Shown here in pieces: positions 28,349 to 41,048 of a stretch of 64,000 nucleotides of DNA. The stretch comes from Buttiauxella massiliensis. Lineage in GTDB: Bacteria > Pseudomonadota > Gammaproteobacteria > Enterobacterales > Enterobacteriaceae. The position numbers and the translations under genes are program-made. Each line of letters opens with the position of its first letter. Position 1 is the stretch's first letter. The notes beneath the pieces are model-generated. The model had not been told where the DNA came from. It ran no database searches and was given only the letters and a program-made list of their open reading frames with translations. The DNA lies in contig NZ_LR722649.1 of NCBI RefSeq assembly GCF_902500225.1, forward strand, positions 248,001-312,000, in the 5' to 3' direction.

Positions 28349-29334
28349 TGAGTATTAGCAATCATCTTGATGGCGAGATTAAGCGCCGTAATAAAACTGC
28401 CGACCTCGGCTTTCCCCTGACCGGCTAGATCTAGCGCGGTGCCATGGTCAACCGAAGTGCGGATAAAAGGTAAGCCTAGCGTGATATTTACCGCCCGACC
28501 AAAGCCCTGATATTTGAGTACCGGCAAGCCCTGGTCGTGGTACATCGCCAGCACTGCATCGGCGTTATCGAGATACTTAGGCTGAAACAGCGTATCTGCC
28601 GGTAGCGGGCCAGAAAGCTTCATTCCAAGACTGCGCATTTCATTCAGTACTGGAATGATGGTATCAATTTCTTCAGTACCCATGTGGCCACCTTCCCCGG
28701 CATGGGGGTTGAGGCCACAAACCAGTACATGCGGCTGCGCGATACCAAACTTGGTTTGCAGGTCATGATACAGGATGGTGATTATCTGGCGTAATAAATC
28801 TGGCGTTATCGCATCACTAATGGCTTTAAGCGGCAGATGTGTCGTCACCAGCGCAACGCGAAGTTCTTCGGTCGCCAGCATCATCACAACTTTTTCGCTG
28901 TGCGATCGCTCTTCGAAAAACTCGGTATGCCCGATAAAGGGAATACCAGCATCGTTAATAATGCCTTTATGTACCGGCCCGGTGATCAGTGCTGCAAATT
29001 CACCCTTGATACAACCATCACATGCCCGAGCCAGCATATCCACCACATACTCACCGTTCTTCACATCAAGCAACCCCGGTTTGACTGGTGCTCGTAGTGC
29101 TATGGGCAGTATGGTGAGTGTTCCGGCAGTTTGCGGGCTTGCAGGAGCGTCAGGCGAGTAAGGAATGAGCTGAAGAGGAAGACCGAGAAGAGCTGCACGT
29201 TCCAGGAGTAATTCGGGAGACGCTGCGACAACCACTTCGACAGGCCAGTCGCGCTGTGCCAGCGCGATGACCAGATCAGGACCAATCCCGGCTGGTTCGC
29301 CGGGAGTGATGACTACACGTTGGATATTAGCCAT
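28345..29334 (-). CDS. pdxA: 4-hydroxythreonine-4-phosphate dehydrogenase
   Basis: PdxA makes the amino-ketone that PdxJ condenses into pyridoxine 5'-phosphate. The 329 residues match E. coli in length. Visible family blocks are [37 protein letters not shown] (with the metal-site His), [15 protein letters not shown] and [13 protein letters not shown]. It overlaps surA by 8 nt and rsmA by 4 nt within a tight operon. Confidence 0.97.
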   Translation of the reverse strand: MANIQRVVITPGEPAGIGPDLVIALAQRDWPVEVVVAASPELLLERAALLGLPLQLIPYSPDAPASPQTAGTLTILPIALRAPVKPGLLDVKNGEYVVDMLARACDGCIKGEFAALITGPVHKGIINDAGIPFIGHTEFFEERSHSEKVVMMLATEELRVALVTTHLPLKAISDAITPDLLRQIITILYHDLQTKFGIAQPHVLVCGLNPHAGEGGHMGTEEIDTIIPVLNEMRSLGMKLSGPLPADTLFQPKYLDNADAVLAMYHDQGLPVLKYQGFGRAVNITLGLPFIRTSVDHGTALDLAGQGKAEVGSFITALNLAIKMIANTQ

Positions 29335-30619
29335 TGCTACCTATGACTTTCACATAAGCAGATGCGCGTTGTTCTTGCATCCAGGTCTGTGCTTCTTCAG
29401 AGAACTTACGGTTGAACAGCATGCGATACGCACGGTCTTTCTGCGCAGCATCAGTCTTATCAACGCTACGAGTATCCATAAGTTCGATCAAGTGCCAGCC
29501 GAAAGAGGAGTGAACCGGTGCACTCAACTCACCTTTATGCATTTTCGACAGTGCATCACGGAAGGCAGGATCGTAGATATCGGTAGCAGCCCAACCCAGG
29601 TCACCGCCCTGGTTTGCTGAACCTGGATCTTCAGAGAACGATTTTGCTGCCGCAGCGAAGGTCGTTTTTCCACTCTTAATATCAGCTGCAATCTGGTTTA
29701 ACTTAGCTCGTGCTTGGTCGTCACTCATGATTGGCGATGATTTCAGTAAGATATGACGTGCATGAACTTCAGTCACAGAAATGCTCTGGCTCTGGCCACG
29801 CAGATCGTTCACTTTCAGGATATGGAAACCAACACCTGAACGAATCGGACCGATTACGTCACCTTTTTTCGCCGTGCCTAATGCCTGAGCGAAAATAGTT
29901 GGCAGTTCCTGGATACGCCCCCAACCCATTTGACCACCTTTCAGTGCTTGCTGGTCAGCAGAGTAGGTGATTGCCAGTTTGCCGAAATCACCACCATTTT
30001 GCGCTTGTGAAACAATGTCACGCGCTTGCTTTTCCGCATCGTCTACCTGAGTAGAAGTAGGGTTTTCCGGCAATGGAATCAGGATGTGGCTCAGGTTAAG
30101 TTCGGTGCTGCTGTCGTTTTGGCTACCAACCTGCTGCGCAAGGGAATCAACTTCCTGCGGTAGAATAGATACGCGACGACGAACTTCACTATTACGCACT
30201 TCCGAAATGGTCATCTCTTTGCGGATCTGAGCACGGTAAGAATTGTAATTAACGCCGTCATACGCCAGACGACTACGCATCTGATCCATGTTCATTTTGT
30301 TCTGAGCGGCGATATCAGCAATGGCTTTATCAAGCTGCTCATCCGTCACTTTAACGCCCATTTTCTGACCCATCTGCAGCATGATCTGGTCCATGATCAG
30401 ACGTTCCAGAATTTGATGACGCAGAGTGTTGTCGTCAGGAAGCTGTTGCCCGGCCTGTTGGGCGCCGCTCTTCACTGACTGCATCATGCCGTCAACGTCA
30501 CTTTCCAGTACCACACCGTTATTCACTACGGCTGCAACTTTATCGACCACTTGTGGGGCCGCGAAAGAGGTGTTCGCCACAAGGACGACACCGAGAAGCA
30601 GCGTTCTCCAATTCTTCAT
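29327..30619 (-). CDS. surA: Periplasmic peptidyl-prolyl isomerase/outer-membrane protein chaperone SurA
   Basis: SurA escorts unfolded outer-membrane proteins, including LptD, across the periplasm. The signal peptide ends NTSFA before APQVVDKV. The N-terminal chaperone domain covers about 21-170. Two parvulin domains follow ([12 protein letters not shown], then [12 protein letters not shown], each with the GWGRIQELP or [11 protein letters not shown] pattern), then a short C-terminal helix. I use the ATG at 30619 (MKNWRTLLL), which gives 430 residues (428 in E. coli). An upstream in-frame start at 30643 would place charged residues before the signal peptide. Confidence 0.96.
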   Translation of the reverse strand: MKNWRTLLLGVVLVANTSFAAPQVVDKVAAVVNNGVVLESDVDGMMQSVKSGAQQAGQQLPDDNTLRHQILERLIMDQIMLQMGQKMGVKVTDEQLDKAIADIAAQNKMNMDQMRSRLAYDGVNYNSYRAQIRKEMTISEVRNSEVRRRVSILPQEVDSLAQQVGSQNDSSTELNLSHILIPLPENPTSTQVDDAEKQARDIVSQAQNGGDFGKLAITYSADQQALKGGQMGWGRIQELPTIFAQALGTAKKGDVIGPIRSGVGFHILKVNDLRGQSQSISVTEVHARHILLKSSPIMSDDQARAKLNQIAADIKSGKTTFAAAAKSFSEDPGSANQGGDLGWAATDIYDPAFRDALSKMHKGELSAPVHSSFGWHLIELMDTRSVDKTDAAQKDRAYRMLFNRKFSEEAQTWMQEQRASAYVKVIGSNG

Positions 30620-30672
30620 ACTTTTTCCATTTCTTAGCCGCAAAGCGGACTGCTAATTCAAGTCAAAGTGAA

Positions 30673-33036
30673 TTACATCGAGCTCTGATACGGCAGAATG
30701 TTTGAACGCAACATCTGCTGTGTGCCCAGGCCGTAGTTGGAACTCAGGCCACGTAACTCGATGTTAAAGCCAATTACGTTGTCGTATTTGCTTTGGTTAT
30801 CTTCCCAACCGTTAATTTTGCGCTCATAACCTAAACGAATCGCATAACAGCAAGAGTTGTACTGCACGGCTAACATGGAGTCAGCCGCTTGTTGTGCATT
30901 GGTATCGTAGTAATACGCTCCAACAACAGACCAGCGATCAACGATAGGCCAGCTCGCTGTCATACCAACTTGTGAGATGCCATCTTTGTACTGGTCTTTA
31001 TTGATGTCGATTTTAGAAACAGTAGCACCGATGTATTCAGGGCTTGCGTAACGGTAGTTAAATTGTACCAGGCGATCGTTATCTTTACGATATTCGATAA
31101 CGCCGTTACCGGTCGCAATATTATCAAGGCGTGTATCGTACTGTACGCCACCGCGTAAACCCCAGCGGTCAGTCATGCGCCAATAGGTATCGCCAGCCCA
31201 TACCACAGAGCCTGTTTCGTCACCTTTTTCACTGTTAATCGTTTCATCACCAGTACGAGACTCGGTGAAGTAGTAGATTTGACCAACAGAAACATTAAAA
31301 CGTTCAATCGCTGCGTCATCATAAACACGAGTTGTAACCCCCGTGGTGACCTGGTTGGCTGAAGCTATACGGTCAAGGCCGCCGTAAGTACGATCACGGA
31401 ATAAGCCTGAGTAGTCAGATTGCAACAGCGCAGAATCGTAGTTGTTGATGTTACTTTGGTCACGATACGGCACATACAGATACTGTACGCGTGGTTCAAG
31501 GGTTTGCGCCCAGCCTGCAGCAGAGTCCATATCACGGTCGAAAATCAGTTTTCCGTCCATTTTGAACTGGGGTAGGGTACGGTTTACCGTCGATTCTAAC
31601 TTGCTGTTGCTATTGACATTTTTTTCGTATTTTTCGAGATTATCCTGCTGATAGTGTGTTGCCATCAGCTTGGCTTCGGTATTAAGGCTCGCCCAACCAT
31701 TGGATAACGGTAGGCTAATGGTTGGCTCAACATGCAGGCGTGTAGCTTCCGGCATGTTTTTATTAAAGTTAGTAAACTTAACTGCCTGACCATAGATACG
31801 CGTATCAAACGGTCCAACGTCATTTTTATAGTAGTTCATATCCAACTGCGGCTGAGCGCTGTATGAATTTGCACCACTATTTTGTTGAGACTCAAATATC
31901 TGGAACTGTTTTGTCGCAAGTGTGGCGTCGAAGTTTTCGACGGCATAACCAATACTAAATTTCTGCGTGGCATAACCGTCAGTACTGGAACCATATTGCG
32001 AAGTAAAGTCGTTGAAGTAGCTAGGATCGCTGACTTTGGTGTAGTCGATATTAAAACGCCACACCTGATCCATCACACCACTGTGTCTCCAGTAGAATAA
32101 CCAGCGACGCTCATCCCCTTCTGGGTTCTTAGCTGTATCGTCTTTGTATTCGTCATCAGACAGCAGGTAGTCGAATTCCATCAAGCCCGCACCCGCTTCG
32201 GTCAGGTAGCGGAATTCGTTCTGCCATTGAGTACCACGTTGCTCCATATAGTGCGGAGTGATTGTGGCATCAAAGTTTGGTGCGATGTTCCAGTAATACG
32301 GCAGAGAAAACTCAAGGCCATTATTGGTACTGTACTTCGCATTTGGGATGAGGAAACCGGAACGACGTTTATCACCAATTGGCAACTGCAAATAAGGGCT
32401 ATAGAAGACAGGAACCGGGCCCAGTTTAAAACGGGCATTCCAGATTTCCGCGACTTCTTCTTCACGATCCTGAATCACTTCACTTCCCACAACGCTCCAG
32501 GTATTAGAACCCGGCAAACAGGAAGTAAATGTGCCATTTTCCAGAATGGTGTAGCGATTATTGCCGCGCTGCTTCATCAGATCGGCAGTACCCCGGCCCT
32601 GGCGGTCTACCATTTGGTAGTCACCTTCCCAGACGTTGGTATCTTTGGTGTTCAGGTTTGACCAGGCTTTTGGCCCTTTAAGAATAACCTGATTATCATC
32701 GTAATGTACGTTGCCGACAGCATCGACGGTGCGGACAGGGTCCGTCTGACCTTCAACCTGTTTTTGGTGTAGCAGCACTTCATCAGACTGTAGGCGGCTA
32801 TTGCCTTGCTGAATATCAACATTGCCAGTAAACACCGCATCATCAGGATAATTTCCTTTTGCGTGATCGGCATTTATAGTAACGGGTAGGTTGTTGGTAT
32901 CTCCCTGAATTAAAGGGCGATTGTAACTTGGGATACCAAGCATACACTGCGACGCAAGATCGGCAGCCATACCTTGTTGACTATACAGCGCTGCGCCAAT
33001 CAAGGTGGCCAGCAAGGTGGGAATACGTTTTTTCAT
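30673..33036 (-). CDS. lptD: LPS-assembly protein LptD
   Basis: LptD is the outer-membrane beta-barrel that, with LptE, inserts lipopolysaccharide into the outer leaflet. The signal peptide ([20 protein letters not shown], cut after GMAA) is followed by an OstA-type periplasmic domain and a large barrel. The disulfide-forming cysteines are present: C31 (ASQC), one in FTSCLPGS, and the adjacent pair in [12 protein letters not shown]. The start at 33036 gives 787 residues (784 in E. coli). The barrel loops differ from E. coli, as expected for surface-exposed regions. surA follows after 53 nt. Confidence 0.96.
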   Translation of the reverse strand: MKKRIPTLLATLIGAALYSQQGMAADLASQCMLGIPSYNRPLIQGDTNNLPVTINADHAKGNYPDDAVFTGNVDIQQGNSRLQSDEVLLHQKQVEGQTDPVRTVDAVGNVHYDDNQVILKGPKAWSNLNTKDTNVWEGDYQMVDRQGRGTADLMKQRGNNRYTILENGTFTSCLPGSNTWSVVGSEVIQDREEEVAEIWNARFKLGPVPVFYSPYLQLPIGDKRRSGFLIPNAKYSTNNGLEFSLPYYWNIAPNFDATITPHYMEQRGTQWQNEFRYLTEAGAGLMEFDYLLSDDEYKDDTAKNPEGDERRWLFYWRHSGVMDQVWRFNIDYTKVSDPSYFNDFTSQYGSSTDGYATQKFSIGYAVENFDATLATKQFQIFESQQNSGANSYSAQPQLDMNYYKNDVGPFDTRIYGQAVKFTNFNKNMPEATRLHVEPTISLPLSNGWASLNTEAKLMATHYQQDNLEKYEKNVNSNSKLESTVNRTLPQFKMDGKLIFDRDMDSAAGWAQTLEPRVQYLYVPYRDQSNINNYDSALLQSDYSGLFRDRTYGGLDRIASANQVTTGVTTRVYDDAAIERFNVSVGQIYYFTESRTGDETINSEKGDETGSVVWAGDTYWRMTDRWGLRGGVQYDTRLDNIATGNGVIEYRKDNDRLVQFNYRYASPEYIGATVSKIDINKDQYKDGISQVGMTASWPIVDRWSVVGAYYYDTNAQQAADSMLAVQYNSCCYAIRLGYERKINGWEDNQSKYDNVIGFNIELRGLSSNYGLGTQQMLRSNILPYQSSM

Positions 33037-33219
33037 ACGTGTTATTCGTTGTTCCATCATCAATGGCTTAGCGTCGGCAAACGGTCAGAGACTAACTTAC
33101 TCATCACCACAGCGCTAGTGTTAATCCTTCCCGTTCAGCAGAGTGCCGTTAGGCACCGCTATCAATGACGGGTATGATAAAGCAAATTCTAGCCGACGGC
33201 ATGACGATTTGGGGAGTAT

Positions 33220-34029
33220 ATGCAGTATTGGGGAAAAGTACTCGGTGTCGCAATAGCACTAATTATGGGTGGTGGCTTCTGGGGTGTGGTTTTAGGATTG
33301 CTGATTGGCCATGCCATCGATAAGGTGCGTAGCCGTCGTCAGTCCTGGTTTTCTAACCAACAACAGCGTCAGTCACTGTTTTTTAGCACCACATTTGAAG
33401 TGATGGGCCACCTGACTAAGTCAAAAGGGCGCGTCACAGAAGCAGACATCCAAATAGCCTCGCTATTAATGGATCGCATGCAATTACATGGTGATGCGCG
33501 TAGTGCAGCACAACATGCGTTTCGTGTTGGCAAAGAAAATGGCTACCCGCTACGTGAAAAAATGCGTCAGTTACGCAGTGTGTGCTTTGGCCGTTTTGAC
33601 CTGATTCGGATGTTTCTTGAAATTCAAATTCAGGCGGCGTTTGCTGATGGCTCTTTGCACCCTAACGAACGGGAAGTGTTGTACGTTATTGCGGAAGAAC
33701 TCGGCATTTCACGCATCCAGTTCGATCAGTTCTTACGCATGATGGAAGGCGGGCAGCAATTTGGTGGTGGATACAATCAGTCGCAAGGCGGTGGTTTCCA
33801 GCAACAGCGTGGTCCGACACTCGAAGATGCATGCAATGTACTCGGCGTTAAAAGCACTGACGATGCAACGGCCATTAAGCGTGCATATCGCAAATTAATG
33901 AGCGAGCATCACCCTGATAAGCTGGTTGCTAAAGGTTTACCGCCAGAGATGATGGAGATGGCCAAGCAGAAAGCGCAGGAAATCCAGAAAGCGTACGATC
34001 TGATTAAGACGGCGAAAGGATTTAAGTAA
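33220..34029 (+). CDS. djlA: Membrane-anchored DnaJ-like co-chaperone DjlA
   Basis: The protein has one N-terminal membrane segment ([23 protein letters not shown], rich in glycine). The TerB-like domain (about 55-180) contains [11 protein letters not shown] and [26 protein letters not shown] Gln/Gly-rich linker follows, then a C-terminal J domain with the HPD motif in MSEHHPDKL. Length is 269 (271 in E. coli). It acts with DnaK at the inner membrane. It is transcribed divergently from lptD. Confidence 0.95.
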   Translation: MQYWGKVLGVAIALIMGGGFWGVVLGLLIGHAIDKVRSRRQSWFSNQQQRQSLFFSTTFEVMGHLTKSKGRVTEADIQIASLLMDRMQLHGDARSAAQHAFRVGKENGYPLREKMRQLRSVCFGRFDLIRMFLEIQIQAAFADGSLHPNEREVLYVIAEELGISRIQFDQFLRMMEGGQQFGGGYNQSQGGGFQQQRGPTLEDACNVLGVKSTDDATAIKRAYRKLMSEHHPDKLVAKGLPPEMMEMAKQKAQEIQKAYDLIKTAKGFK

Positions 34030-34035
34030 TAGAAA

Positions 34036-34064
34036 AGCCTCTCAAGTTGAGAGGCTCTTTTTTA
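34036..34064. terminator. Terminator between djlA and rluA
   Basis: AGCCTCTCAA and TTGAGAGGCT form a stem followed by T residues. It lies between convergent genes, and the T run overlaps the rluA stop codon. Confidence 0.85.
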
Positions 34065-34721
34065 GAAGTCTGCCGGAGCGCGGAACGTCATGGGGGTTCC
34101 ATACTCTGGGTGGGTAATGGTCAGCATTTCAGCATGAAGCTGTAAACGCGGAGCCATTGCCAGGGCTTCCGGTGTTGCGTAGAAGCGATCGCCAAGAATG
34201 GGATGACCCAGTGCCAGCATATGAACGCGTAACTGATGTGAGCGTCCGGTAATCGGTTTTAACAATATGCGAGCTGTGTTATCCGCCGCATACTCAAGAA
34301 CCTGATATTCCGTCTGCGCCGCTTTGCCGGTTTCATAACACACTTTCTGCTTTGGCCGGTTCGGCCAATCACAAATCAGCGGTAAATCCACCAGACCCTC
34401 TTCCGGCTGAGGATGGCCCCAAACCCGCGCCACATACTGCTTTTTCGGCTCACGTTCACGAAACTGACGCTTCAGCTCGCGCTCTGCCGCTTTAGTCAGC
34501 GCCACGGCGATTACGCCGCTGGTCGCCATGTCCAGGCGATGCACTGATTCTGCCTGCGGGAAGTCGCGCTGAATGCGGGTCATCACGCTGTCTTTGTGCT
34601 CATCCAGACGGCCCGGTACAGACAACAAGCCCGAAGGCTTGTTGACGACCATGATGTGGTCATCTTGATAAAGGATGACCAGCCAGGGATCGGTAGGCGG
34701 GTTATAGGGTTCCATTAACAT
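34062..34721 (-). CDS. rluA: Dual-specificity RNA pseudouridine synthase RluA
   Basis: RluA makes pseudouridine 746 in 23S rRNA and 32 in several tRNAs. The catalytic aspartate is in VHRLDMATSGV. The block PITGRSHQLRVHMLALGHPILGDRFY is typical of the family. Length of 219 equals E. coli. Its ATG overlaps the rapA stop by 1 nt (TAATG). A second ATG two codons in (34715) is also possible. Confidence 0.96.
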   Translation of the reverse strand: MLMEPYNPPTDPWLVILYQDDHIMVVNKPSGLLSVPGRLDEHKDSVMTRIQRDFPQAESVHRLDMATSGVIAVALTKAAERELKRQFREREPKKQYVARVWGHPQPEEGLVDLPLICDWPNRPKQKVCYETGKAAQTEYQVLEYAADNTARILLKPITGRSHQLRVHMLALGHPILGDRFYATPEALAMAPRLQLHAEMLTITHPEYGTPMTFRAPADF

Positions 34722-37627
34722 TATTGGTGTGTCACCACGATCAGACGCAATGCATCCAGGCGCCAGTTGGCTTGCGCAAGGCTTTCCAACACTTGTTGAC
34801 GGTTGCTTTCGATTGCTTCGAGTTCATCATCACGAATGTTTGGGTTCACCGCTTTCAGCGCTTCCAGACGGGAAAGCTCAGAGCTTAACTTCTCATCAGC
34901 TTCTTCGCGCGCCGCTTTAATCAGCACTTGTGCCGCAGCTTCCACTTTCTCTTCTGCCAGTTGCAAAATTGCGTGGACATCTTGCTGCACCGCATTCACC
35001 AGTTTACTGCCGGTATGGCGATTCACTGTGCTGAGCTGGCGGTTAAAGCTTTCGAATTCCACCTGAGCGGCAAGGTTGGTGCCGTTTTTGTCCACCAGCA
35101 TGCGCACAGGCGTTGGCGGCAGGAAGCGGTTGAGCTGCAATTGCTTCGGCGCTTTTGCCTCAACAACATAAATCAGCTCCAGCAATAATGTCCCCACAGG
35201 CAGTGCTTTGTTTTTCAACAAAGAGAGTGCACAGCTACCAGTATCGCCTGAGAGAATCAGATCCAGACCATTACGGATGATCGGGTGTTCCCATGTCACA
35301 AACTGCGCATCTTCACGCGACAGGGCCACTTCACGTTCGAAGGTGATAGTACAACCATCTTCTGGAAGCCCCGGGAAATCAGGCACCAGCATGTGATCGC
35401 CAGGGGTCAGCACCACCATGTTGTCGCCACGGTCGTCCTGATTAATACCGACGATGTCGAACAAGTTGAGAGCAAAACTCACCAGATTGGTGTCGTTATC
35501 CTGCTCGGAAATAGACGCTGCTAACGTTTGTGATTTCTCACCGCCGTTAGAGTGAATTTCCAGCAGGCGGTCACGGCCCTGTTCCAACTGAATCTTCAGC
35601 GCATCATGCTGTTCACGGCATTGCTTGATAAGCGCATCGAAACCGTCGGTATTTTCAGGAGTTGCTAAATACTCAATCAGTTGCGGATAAACGCTGTCGT
35701 AAATTGTGCGGCCGGTAGGGCAAGTGTGTTCGAATGCATCCAGACCTTCGTGGAACCACTTCACCAGTACCGATTGCGCAGTTTTCTCAAGGTAAGGAAC
35801 GTGAACCTGGATATCGTGCGCCTGTCCGATACGGTCCAGACGGCCAATACGCTGCTCCAGCAGATCTGGGTTAAACGGCAGATCGAACATCACCAGTTGG
35901 CTGGCGAACTGGAAGTTACGGCCTTCGGAACCAATCTCGGAACACAGCAGTACTTGAGCGCCGGTGTCTTCTTCGGCAAACCATGCGGCTGCACGGTCAC
36001 GCTCGATGATGGACATGCCTTCATGGAATACTGCGGCACGAATACCTTCGCGCTCACGCAGAACTTGTTCGAGCTGTAATGCTGTCGCGGCTTTGGCACA
36101 AATCACCAGCACCTTCTGAGAGCGGTGGCTTGTCAGGTAACCCATCAGCCATTCGACACGCGGGTCGAAGTTCCACCACGTGCCGCTATCACCTTCAAAT
36201 TCCTGATAAATCTGCTCTGGGTAGAGCATGTCGCGTGCACGCTCTTCCACGGATTTACGTGCGGCCATAATGCCGGACACTTTAATCGCGGTTTGATACT
36301 GCAGCGGCAGTGGCAAACGAATGGTATGCAGTTCGCGTTTCGGGAAACCTTTAACGCCATTACGGGTATTACGGAACAACACACGGCTGGTGCCATGGCG
36401 GTCCATCAGCATGGAAATCAGCTCCTGGCGCGCCGCATCACTACCTTCACGATCGCTGTTCGCGGTTTGCAACAGAGGCTCGATATCCTGCTCGCCAATC
36501 AATTCACTCAGCATATTGAGCTGATCGTTGGTCAAGTGATTGCCTGCCAGCAGCAGCGCAACGGCATCGGCCACCGGGCGGTAGTGTTGCTGTTCTTCAA
36601 CAAATTGCTCGAAATCGTGGAAGCGGCTCGGGTCCAGTAAACGCAGACGGGCGAAGTGGCTTTCCAGGCCCAACTGCTCAGGCGTTGCGGTTAATAGCAA
36701 AATACCTGGAATATGTTCTGCCAGTTGTTCAATGGCCTGGTATTCACGGCTTGGGGCATTTTCGCTCCACACCAAATGGTGGGCTTCATCGACTACCATC
36801 AAATCCCACTCGGCTTCACAAAGATGCTCAAGGCGTTGCTTACTGCGGCGCACGAAATCAAGCGAGCAGATAACCAGTTGTTCTGTTTCGAATGGGTTAT
36901 CGCTGTCGTGCTGGGCTTCGGCATAACGCTCGTCATCAAAGAGAGCAAAACGCAGGTTAAAGCGGCGGAGCATTTCAACCAGCCACTGGTGTTGCAGGGT
37001 TTCCGGCACCACGATCAATACGCGTTCAGCGCTGCCAGCCAGCAGTTGCTGGTGCAAAATCATCCCGGCTTCAATGGTTTTACCTAAACCTACTTCGTCA
37101 GCGAGCAATACGCGTGGCGCATGACGACGACCCACATCGTGGGCAATGTTTAGCTGGTGTGGAATCAGGCTGGTGCGCATGCCGCGCAGGCCGCTCCACG
37201 GTTGGCGATACTGCTCGCTTTGGTAAACGCGGGAACGGTAACGCAGGGCGAAGCGATCCATCCTGTCAATTTGCCCGGCAAAAAGACGGTCTTGCGGCTT
37301 GCTGAACACCAGTTTGCTGTCGAGGAACACTTCGCGCAGCATGGTACCGGCTTCTTCTGTATCCAGGCGCGTACCGATGTAGGCAAGTAAGCCGTTTTCT
37401 TCTTTAACTTCATCAACTTTGAGTTGCCAACCTTCATGGCTGGTGACGGTATCACCCGGGTTAAACATCACGCGTGTGATAGGTGAGTCATTTCTGGCGT
37501 ACAGTCGATTTTCACCGGTGGCAGGGTAGAGCAGGGTCACCATACGTGTGTCTAAAGCGACCACGGTTCCCAGTCCCAGTTCGCTTTCGGTATCGCTGAT
37601 CCAACGTTGACCAAGTGTAAAAGGCAT
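34721..37627 (-). CDS. rapA: RNA polymerase-associated ATPase RapA
   Basis: RapA is a Swi2/Snf2-type ATPase that recycles stalled RNA polymerase. The N-terminal Tudor-like domains come first, starting [18 protein letters not shown]. The helicase motifs are [15 protein letters not shown] (Walker A), [11 protein letters not shown] (DEAH), [10 protein letters not shown], and [15 protein letters not shown] with [13 protein letters not shown] in the second RecA lobe. Length is 968, the same as E. coli. It is followed by rluA with overlapping stop and start. Confidence 0.98.
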   Translation of the reverse strand: MPFTLGQRWISDTESELGLGTVVALDTRMVTLLYPATGENRLYARNDSPITRVMFNPGDTVTSHEGWQLKVDEVKEENGLLAYIGTRLDTEEAGTMLREVFLDSKLVFSKPQDRLFAGQIDRMDRFALRYRSRVYQSEQYRQPWSGLRGMRTSLIPHQLNIAHDVGRRHAPRVLLADEVGLGKTIEAGMILHQQLLAGSAERVLIVVPETLQHQWLVEMLRRFNLRFALFDDERYAEAQHDSDNPFETEQLVICSLDFVRRSKQRLEHLCEAEWDLMVVDEAHHLVWSENAPSREYQAIEQLAEHIPGILLLTATPEQLGLESHFARLRLLDPSRFHDFEQFVEEQQHYRPVADAVALLLAGNHLTNDQLNMLSELIGEQDIEPLLQTANSDREGSDAARQELISMLMDRHGTSRVLFRNTRNGVKGFPKRELHTIRLPLPLQYQTAIKVSGIMAARKSVEERARDMLYPEQIYQEFEGDSGTWWNFDPRVEWLMGYLTSHRSQKVLVICAKAATALQLEQVLREREGIRAAVFHEGMSIIERDRAAAWFAEEDTGAQVLLCSEIGSEGRNFQFASQLVMFDLPFNPDLLEQRIGRLDRIGQAHDIQVHVPYLEKTAQSVLVKWFHEGLDAFEHTCPTGRTIYDSVYPQLIEYLATPENTDGFDALIKQCREQHDALKIQLEQGRDRLLEIHSNGGEKSQTLAASISEQDNDTNLVSFALNLFDIVGINQDDRGDNMVVLTPGDHMLVPDFPGLPEDGCTITFEREVALSREDAQFVTWEHPIIRNGLDLILSGDTGSCALSLLKNKALPVGTLLLELIYVVEAKAPKQLQLNRFLPPTPVRMLVDKNGTNLAAQVEFESFNRQLSTVNRHTGSKLVNAVQQDVHAILQLAEEKVEAAAQVLIKAAREEADEKLSSELSRLEALKAVNPNIRDDELEAIESNRQQVLESLAQANWRLDALRLIVVTHQ

Positions 37628-37771
37628 AAGATTTCGGCTCTATTATCAGTGACTAAGATTTGCAGGCAATAGTAAAACGACCGCGCGCAAAGGGGCGGTA
37701 GTTCAAAAGTAGATTTAAGGATGATTCAGGAGGGCGCTATGGTACTGGAAGCAAACGCATTCGTCACCAAC

Positions 37772-37890
37772 TCGTCATACTTCAAATTGCAACTGCGTTG
37801 ACTGCACTCACTCACCCCAGTCACTTACTCTAGTAAGCTCCAGGGGATTCGTTCCCTTGCCGCCTGGTTGCACTTTGAATTATTTAGAGT
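37772..37890. repeat. ERIC (intergenic repeat unit) element 1
   Basis: The stretch contains CACTCACCCCAGTCACTTAC and AGTAAGCTCCAGGGGATTC, which match the conserved core of the enterobacterial ERIC repeat. The ends ACTTCAAATTGCA and GAATTATTT are in the expected inverted layout. It lies in the 266-nt gap between rapA and polB; the remaining sequence (37628-37771) shows nothing recognisable. It is nearly full length (about 120 bp). Confidence 0.9.
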
Positions 37891-37893
37891 TTC

Positions 37894-40254
37894 TCAAAAT
37901 AACCCTAACTGCCCTGTCATCAGTGTAGCAAAGTCATCCTCAAGGAAGGGTAAAATTCCTTCAGCCACGGGTTGGAGCTGGCGGGTCAGGTAGTGATCGT
38001 AGTCCAGCGGCGACTCCTGATAATCCACAGGCTCAGGACCGTTGGTTGTGATCACATACTTAATTGTCCCACGGTTCTGATATTGCGGCGCACGGCCAAG
38101 CCGTTGATTATGCTCATCTGCAAGGCGTGCGGCACGGACATGCGGTGGCACATTTTTTTGATATTCGCTTAGCGGTCGGCGCAGACGTTTGCGGTAAATC
38201 AACTGCGCATCTAGCTCACCGGCCATCAAACTGGCGATAGTTTCGCGGATATAATCCTGATATGGCTCGTTACGGAACACGCGCAAATAAAGTGTTTTCT
38301 GGAACTCCTGCGCCAGCGGCGTCCAGTCAGTACGCACGGTTTCCAGTCCTTTGAACACCATGCGCTGCTTGTCATTTTCCTGAATCATTCCGGCGTAGCG
38401 TTTTTTGGAACCTTCAGCGGTGCCACGAATAGTTGGCATCAGGAAGCGGCAAAAGTGGGACTCGTATTGCAGTTCAAGCTTACTGTCTAGCTGCTGGGTT
38501 TCTTGCAGATGCGCTTTCCACCACGCATTAACGTGATTCACTAATTGCTGGCCAATACGCGCCGCATCTTCTTCTGAGTGGGCTTTTTTCAGCCAGACAA
38601 ACGTGGAATCCGTATCGCCGTAAATCACGTCGTAGCCCTGAGATTCAATCAGCTCCCTGGTTTGTAGCATGATCTGATGCCCGCGCATGGTGATCGACGA
38701 GGCAAGGCGAGGATCAAAGAAGCGGCAGGCACTGGTGCCCAACACCCCGTAAAACGCATTCATAATGATCTTCAGCGCCTGGGACAATGGCTTGTTGCCA
38801 TGACGTTTGGCTTCATCGCGACCAGACCAGATTTGCCCGACGATTTCGGGCAGGCAATGCGTATTCCTGGAAAAATGCGCGCCAAGAAAACCATCAACGG
38901 AATGCTCAGCTTCCGGGTGCGCCATCCCCTCAACCAGGCCAACCGGGTCGATAAGAAATGTGCGAATAATCGACGGATAAAGACTTTTGTAATCGAGTAC
39001 TAACACTGAGTCGTAAAGGCCTGGGCGCGAGTCCATGACATACCCGCCAGGGCTCGCCTGCGGAGGCACATCTCCAAGATTTGGAGCAACATAACCGGCA
39101 CGGTGCATGCGTGGAATATACAGATGACCAAATGCCGCAACAGAGCCGCCGTGGCGGTCAAGCGGCAAACCGTTAACTGTTGCCCGCTCAAGTAAAAATG
39201 GCATTAGTTCGGTTTTGTGGAAAATCCGCGTTACAAGCTCGCAGTCTTTAAGATTGTACTTCGCAAGTGCCGGCTTATCTTCGGCAAAACGACGGTCAAT
39301 TTCGTCCATCCGCTGCCACGGGTTATCAATCGCTTTACCTTCGCCGAGTAGTTCCTGAGATACAGTTTCGAGAGAAAATGAGGAGAAATTCCAGAAGGCA
39401 GATCGCAGTGCTTCGATACCATCGATAATCACGCGCCCTGCGGCCTGTGCGAAAAATACACCTTGCTTGAAACCATGTTCGCGCCATTCCAGCAGACTGT
39501 TTTCACGCCCAAGGCGCAGTGGCACCTGATAGCGCTCGGCCATTTTTTGCAGCACGCGCAAATCGAACTGCACCACGTTCCAGCCAATCAACACATCGGG
39601 ATCGTGCTCGGCAAACCAGCTATTGAGTTTTTCGATTAATAGTGGCCGGCTGGCGACATATTCCAGCGTAAAATCCAGCCCGCTGGCGTCGCCATTTTCC
39701 GGGCCAAGCATATAAACGATACGCTGCCCGCAACCTTCCAGGCCGATGCAATACAGTTCGCCGTGGCGAGTAGTTTCGATGTCCAGCGACACCCATTTCA
39801 GCGGTGGGCGGTAATCCGGCGCGGGTTTTAGCTTAGTTTCAACCAACACGTTATTTTGCGACTCGCTGCTAAACCAGACGGGTGCAGTAATAAAACGTTC
39901 CATCAAGAAACGTTCTGGCGGGCGAATATCGGCTTCATAAACTCTGATGCCGCCATCGCGCAACAGTTTTTCGATACGCATAAGCTGGCGATGCTGGCGG
40001 CAATAAAGGCCACAAACGGGCTGACGATGGAAATCTTTGAGGGGCAGCGGTGTGAGCCGATACTGGCTTTCGCGCTCAAGTAAACGTGCGGCTTCGGCTT
40101 GTTGTGACTGTGGGATAAATGCGACCGATTCCTGGCGCGGCAGGCGCACTTTTACCGGGCCATCATCTGTTGCCAGCCAAAATTCAACGTCAGTACCGAG
40201 TGGGGTATCTCGCCAGTGACGCGTAAGTAGAAACCCCTGACGAGCTTGCGACAC
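37894..40254 (-). CDS. polB: DNA polymerase II
   Basis: Pol II is a family B polymerase with 3'-5' exonuclease, used in replication restart and translesion synthesis. Exo I is [12 protein letters not shown]. The polymerase motifs are [13 protein letters not shown] (motif A), [12 protein letters not shown] (motif B) and [12 protein letters not shown] (motif C). The protein ends GQLGLF, the beta-clamp-binding tail. It starts with GTG at 40254, as in E. coli, and has 786 residues (783 in E. coli). In E. coli it is SOS-controlled, but I see no clear LexA box in the 76 nt upstream. Confidence 0.97.
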   Translation of the reverse strand: MSQARQGFLLTRHWRDTPLGTDVEFWLATDDGPVKVRLPRQESVAFIPQSQQAEAARLLERESQYRLTPLPLKDFHRQPVCGLYCRQHRQLMRIEKLLRDGGIRVYEADIRPPERFLMERFITAPVWFSSESQNNVLVETKLKPAPDYRPPLKWVSLDIETTRHGELYCIGLEGCGQRIVYMLGPENGDASGLDFTLEYVASRPLLIEKLNSWFAEHDPDVLIGWNVVQFDLRVLQKMAERYQVPLRLGRENSLLEWREHGFKQGVFFAQAAGRVIIDGIEALRSAFWNFSSFSLETVSQELLGEGKAIDNPWQRMDEIDRRFAEDKPALAKYNLKDCELVTRIFHKTELMPFLLERATVNGLPLDRHGGSVAAFGHLYIPRMHRAGYVAPNLGDVPPQASPGGYVMDSRPGLYDSVLVLDYKSLYPSIIRTFLIDPVGLVEGMAHPEAEHSVDGFLGAHFSRNTHCLPEIVGQIWSGRDEAKRHGNKPLSQALKIIMNAFYGVLGTSACRFFDPRLASSITMRGHQIMLQTRELIESQGYDVIYGDTDSTFVWLKKAHSEEDAARIGQQLVNHVNAWWKAHLQETQQLDSKLELQYESHFCRFLMPTIRGTAEGSKKRYAGMIQENDKQRMVFKGLETVRTDWTPLAQEFQKTLYLRVFRNEPYQDYIRETIASLMAGELDAQLIYRKRLRRPLSEYQKNVPPHVRAARLADEHNQRLGRAPQYQNRGTIKYVITTNGPEPVDYQESPLDYDHYLTRQLQPVAEGILPFLEDDFATLMTGQLGLF

Positions 40255-40269
40255 GCTGCATTCTCATAA

Positions 40270-40300
40270 AGGAAAAAGTGGTCTGATTATAGACCACTTT
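40270..40300 (-). terminator. Terminator of the araBAD operon, overlapping a possible polB -10 box
   Basis: Read on the minus strand, AAAGTGGTCT and AGACCACTTT pair perfectly around a 6-nt loop and are followed by TTCC. The loop region also reads TATAAT (40286-40291 on the minus strand), a possible -10 box for polB. It sits between araD and polB. Confidence 0.75.
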
Positions 40301-40330
40301 GTCAGGGGTTACTGCTTTTATATACAGTGT

Positions 40331-41026
40331 TTACTGCCCGTAATAAGCTTTCGCACCATGCTTACGCAAATAATGTTTATCCAACAGTGTCTGTTGCATA
40401 TCCGGTAATTCAGGCGAAAGTTGGCGGCAGAATATGCCCATATAGGCCACTTCTTCCAACACGATAGCATTGTGTACCGCATCGACCGGGTCTTTTCCCC
40501 AGGCGAACGGACCGTGGGAATGCACCAGTACACCGGGCATTTGTGCGGCGTCGATTCCACGTTCAGCAAAAGTTTTCACAATTACTTCGCCGGTTTGCCA
40601 TTCGTAATCGCCATTGATCTCTTCATTGGTCATTTTGCGGGTGCAAGGAATGGTGCCGTAGAAGTAATCCGCTTGGGTGGTGCCCGTTGCGGGAATGGAT
40701 TTCCCGGCCTGCGCCCAAATGGTCGCGTGGCGCGAGTGGGTATGGACGATACCGCCGATGTGCGGAAATTGCAGGTACAGCAGGCGGTGGGTTGGTGTGT
40801 CGGACGAAGGTTTTTTATTGCCTTCAACCACTTCACCGGTTTCGAGGCTCACGACGACCATATCTTCTGCCATCATCACGCTGTAATCGACACCGGACGG
40901 TTTGATGATCAGCACACCGCGCTCGCGATCCACCGCGCTGACGTTCCCCCAGGTTAGGGTGACCAGATTATGTTTCGGCAGCGCGAGATTCGCTTCGAGT
41001 ACCTGACGTTTGAGATCTTCTAACAT
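40331..41026 (-). CDS. araD: L-ribulose-5-phosphate 4-epimerase
   Basis: AraD converts L-ribulose 5-phosphate to D-xylulose 5-phosphate, the last step of L-arabinose catabolism. It is a class II aldolase-fold zinc enzyme. The metal-site region is [15 protein letters not shown], with [12 protein letters not shown] further on. [11 protein letters not shown] belongs to the phosphate-binding face. Length of 231 equals E. coli. A REP pair of about 70 bp separates it from araA. Confidence 0.97.
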   Translation of the reverse strand: MLEDLKRQVLEANLALPKHNLVTLTWGNVSAVDRERGVLIIKPSGVDYSVMMAEDMVVVSLETGEVVEGNKKPSSDTPTHRLLYLQFPHIGGIVHTHSRHATIWAQAGKSIPATGTTQADYFYGTIPCTRKMTNEEINGDYEWQTGEVIVKTFAERGIDAAQMPGVLVHSHGPFAWGKDPVDAVHNAIVLEEVAYMGIFCRQLSPELPDMQQTLLDKHYLRKHGAKAYYGQ

Positions 41027-41048
41027 ATTAAGTCCCGGTCAAATTAGT

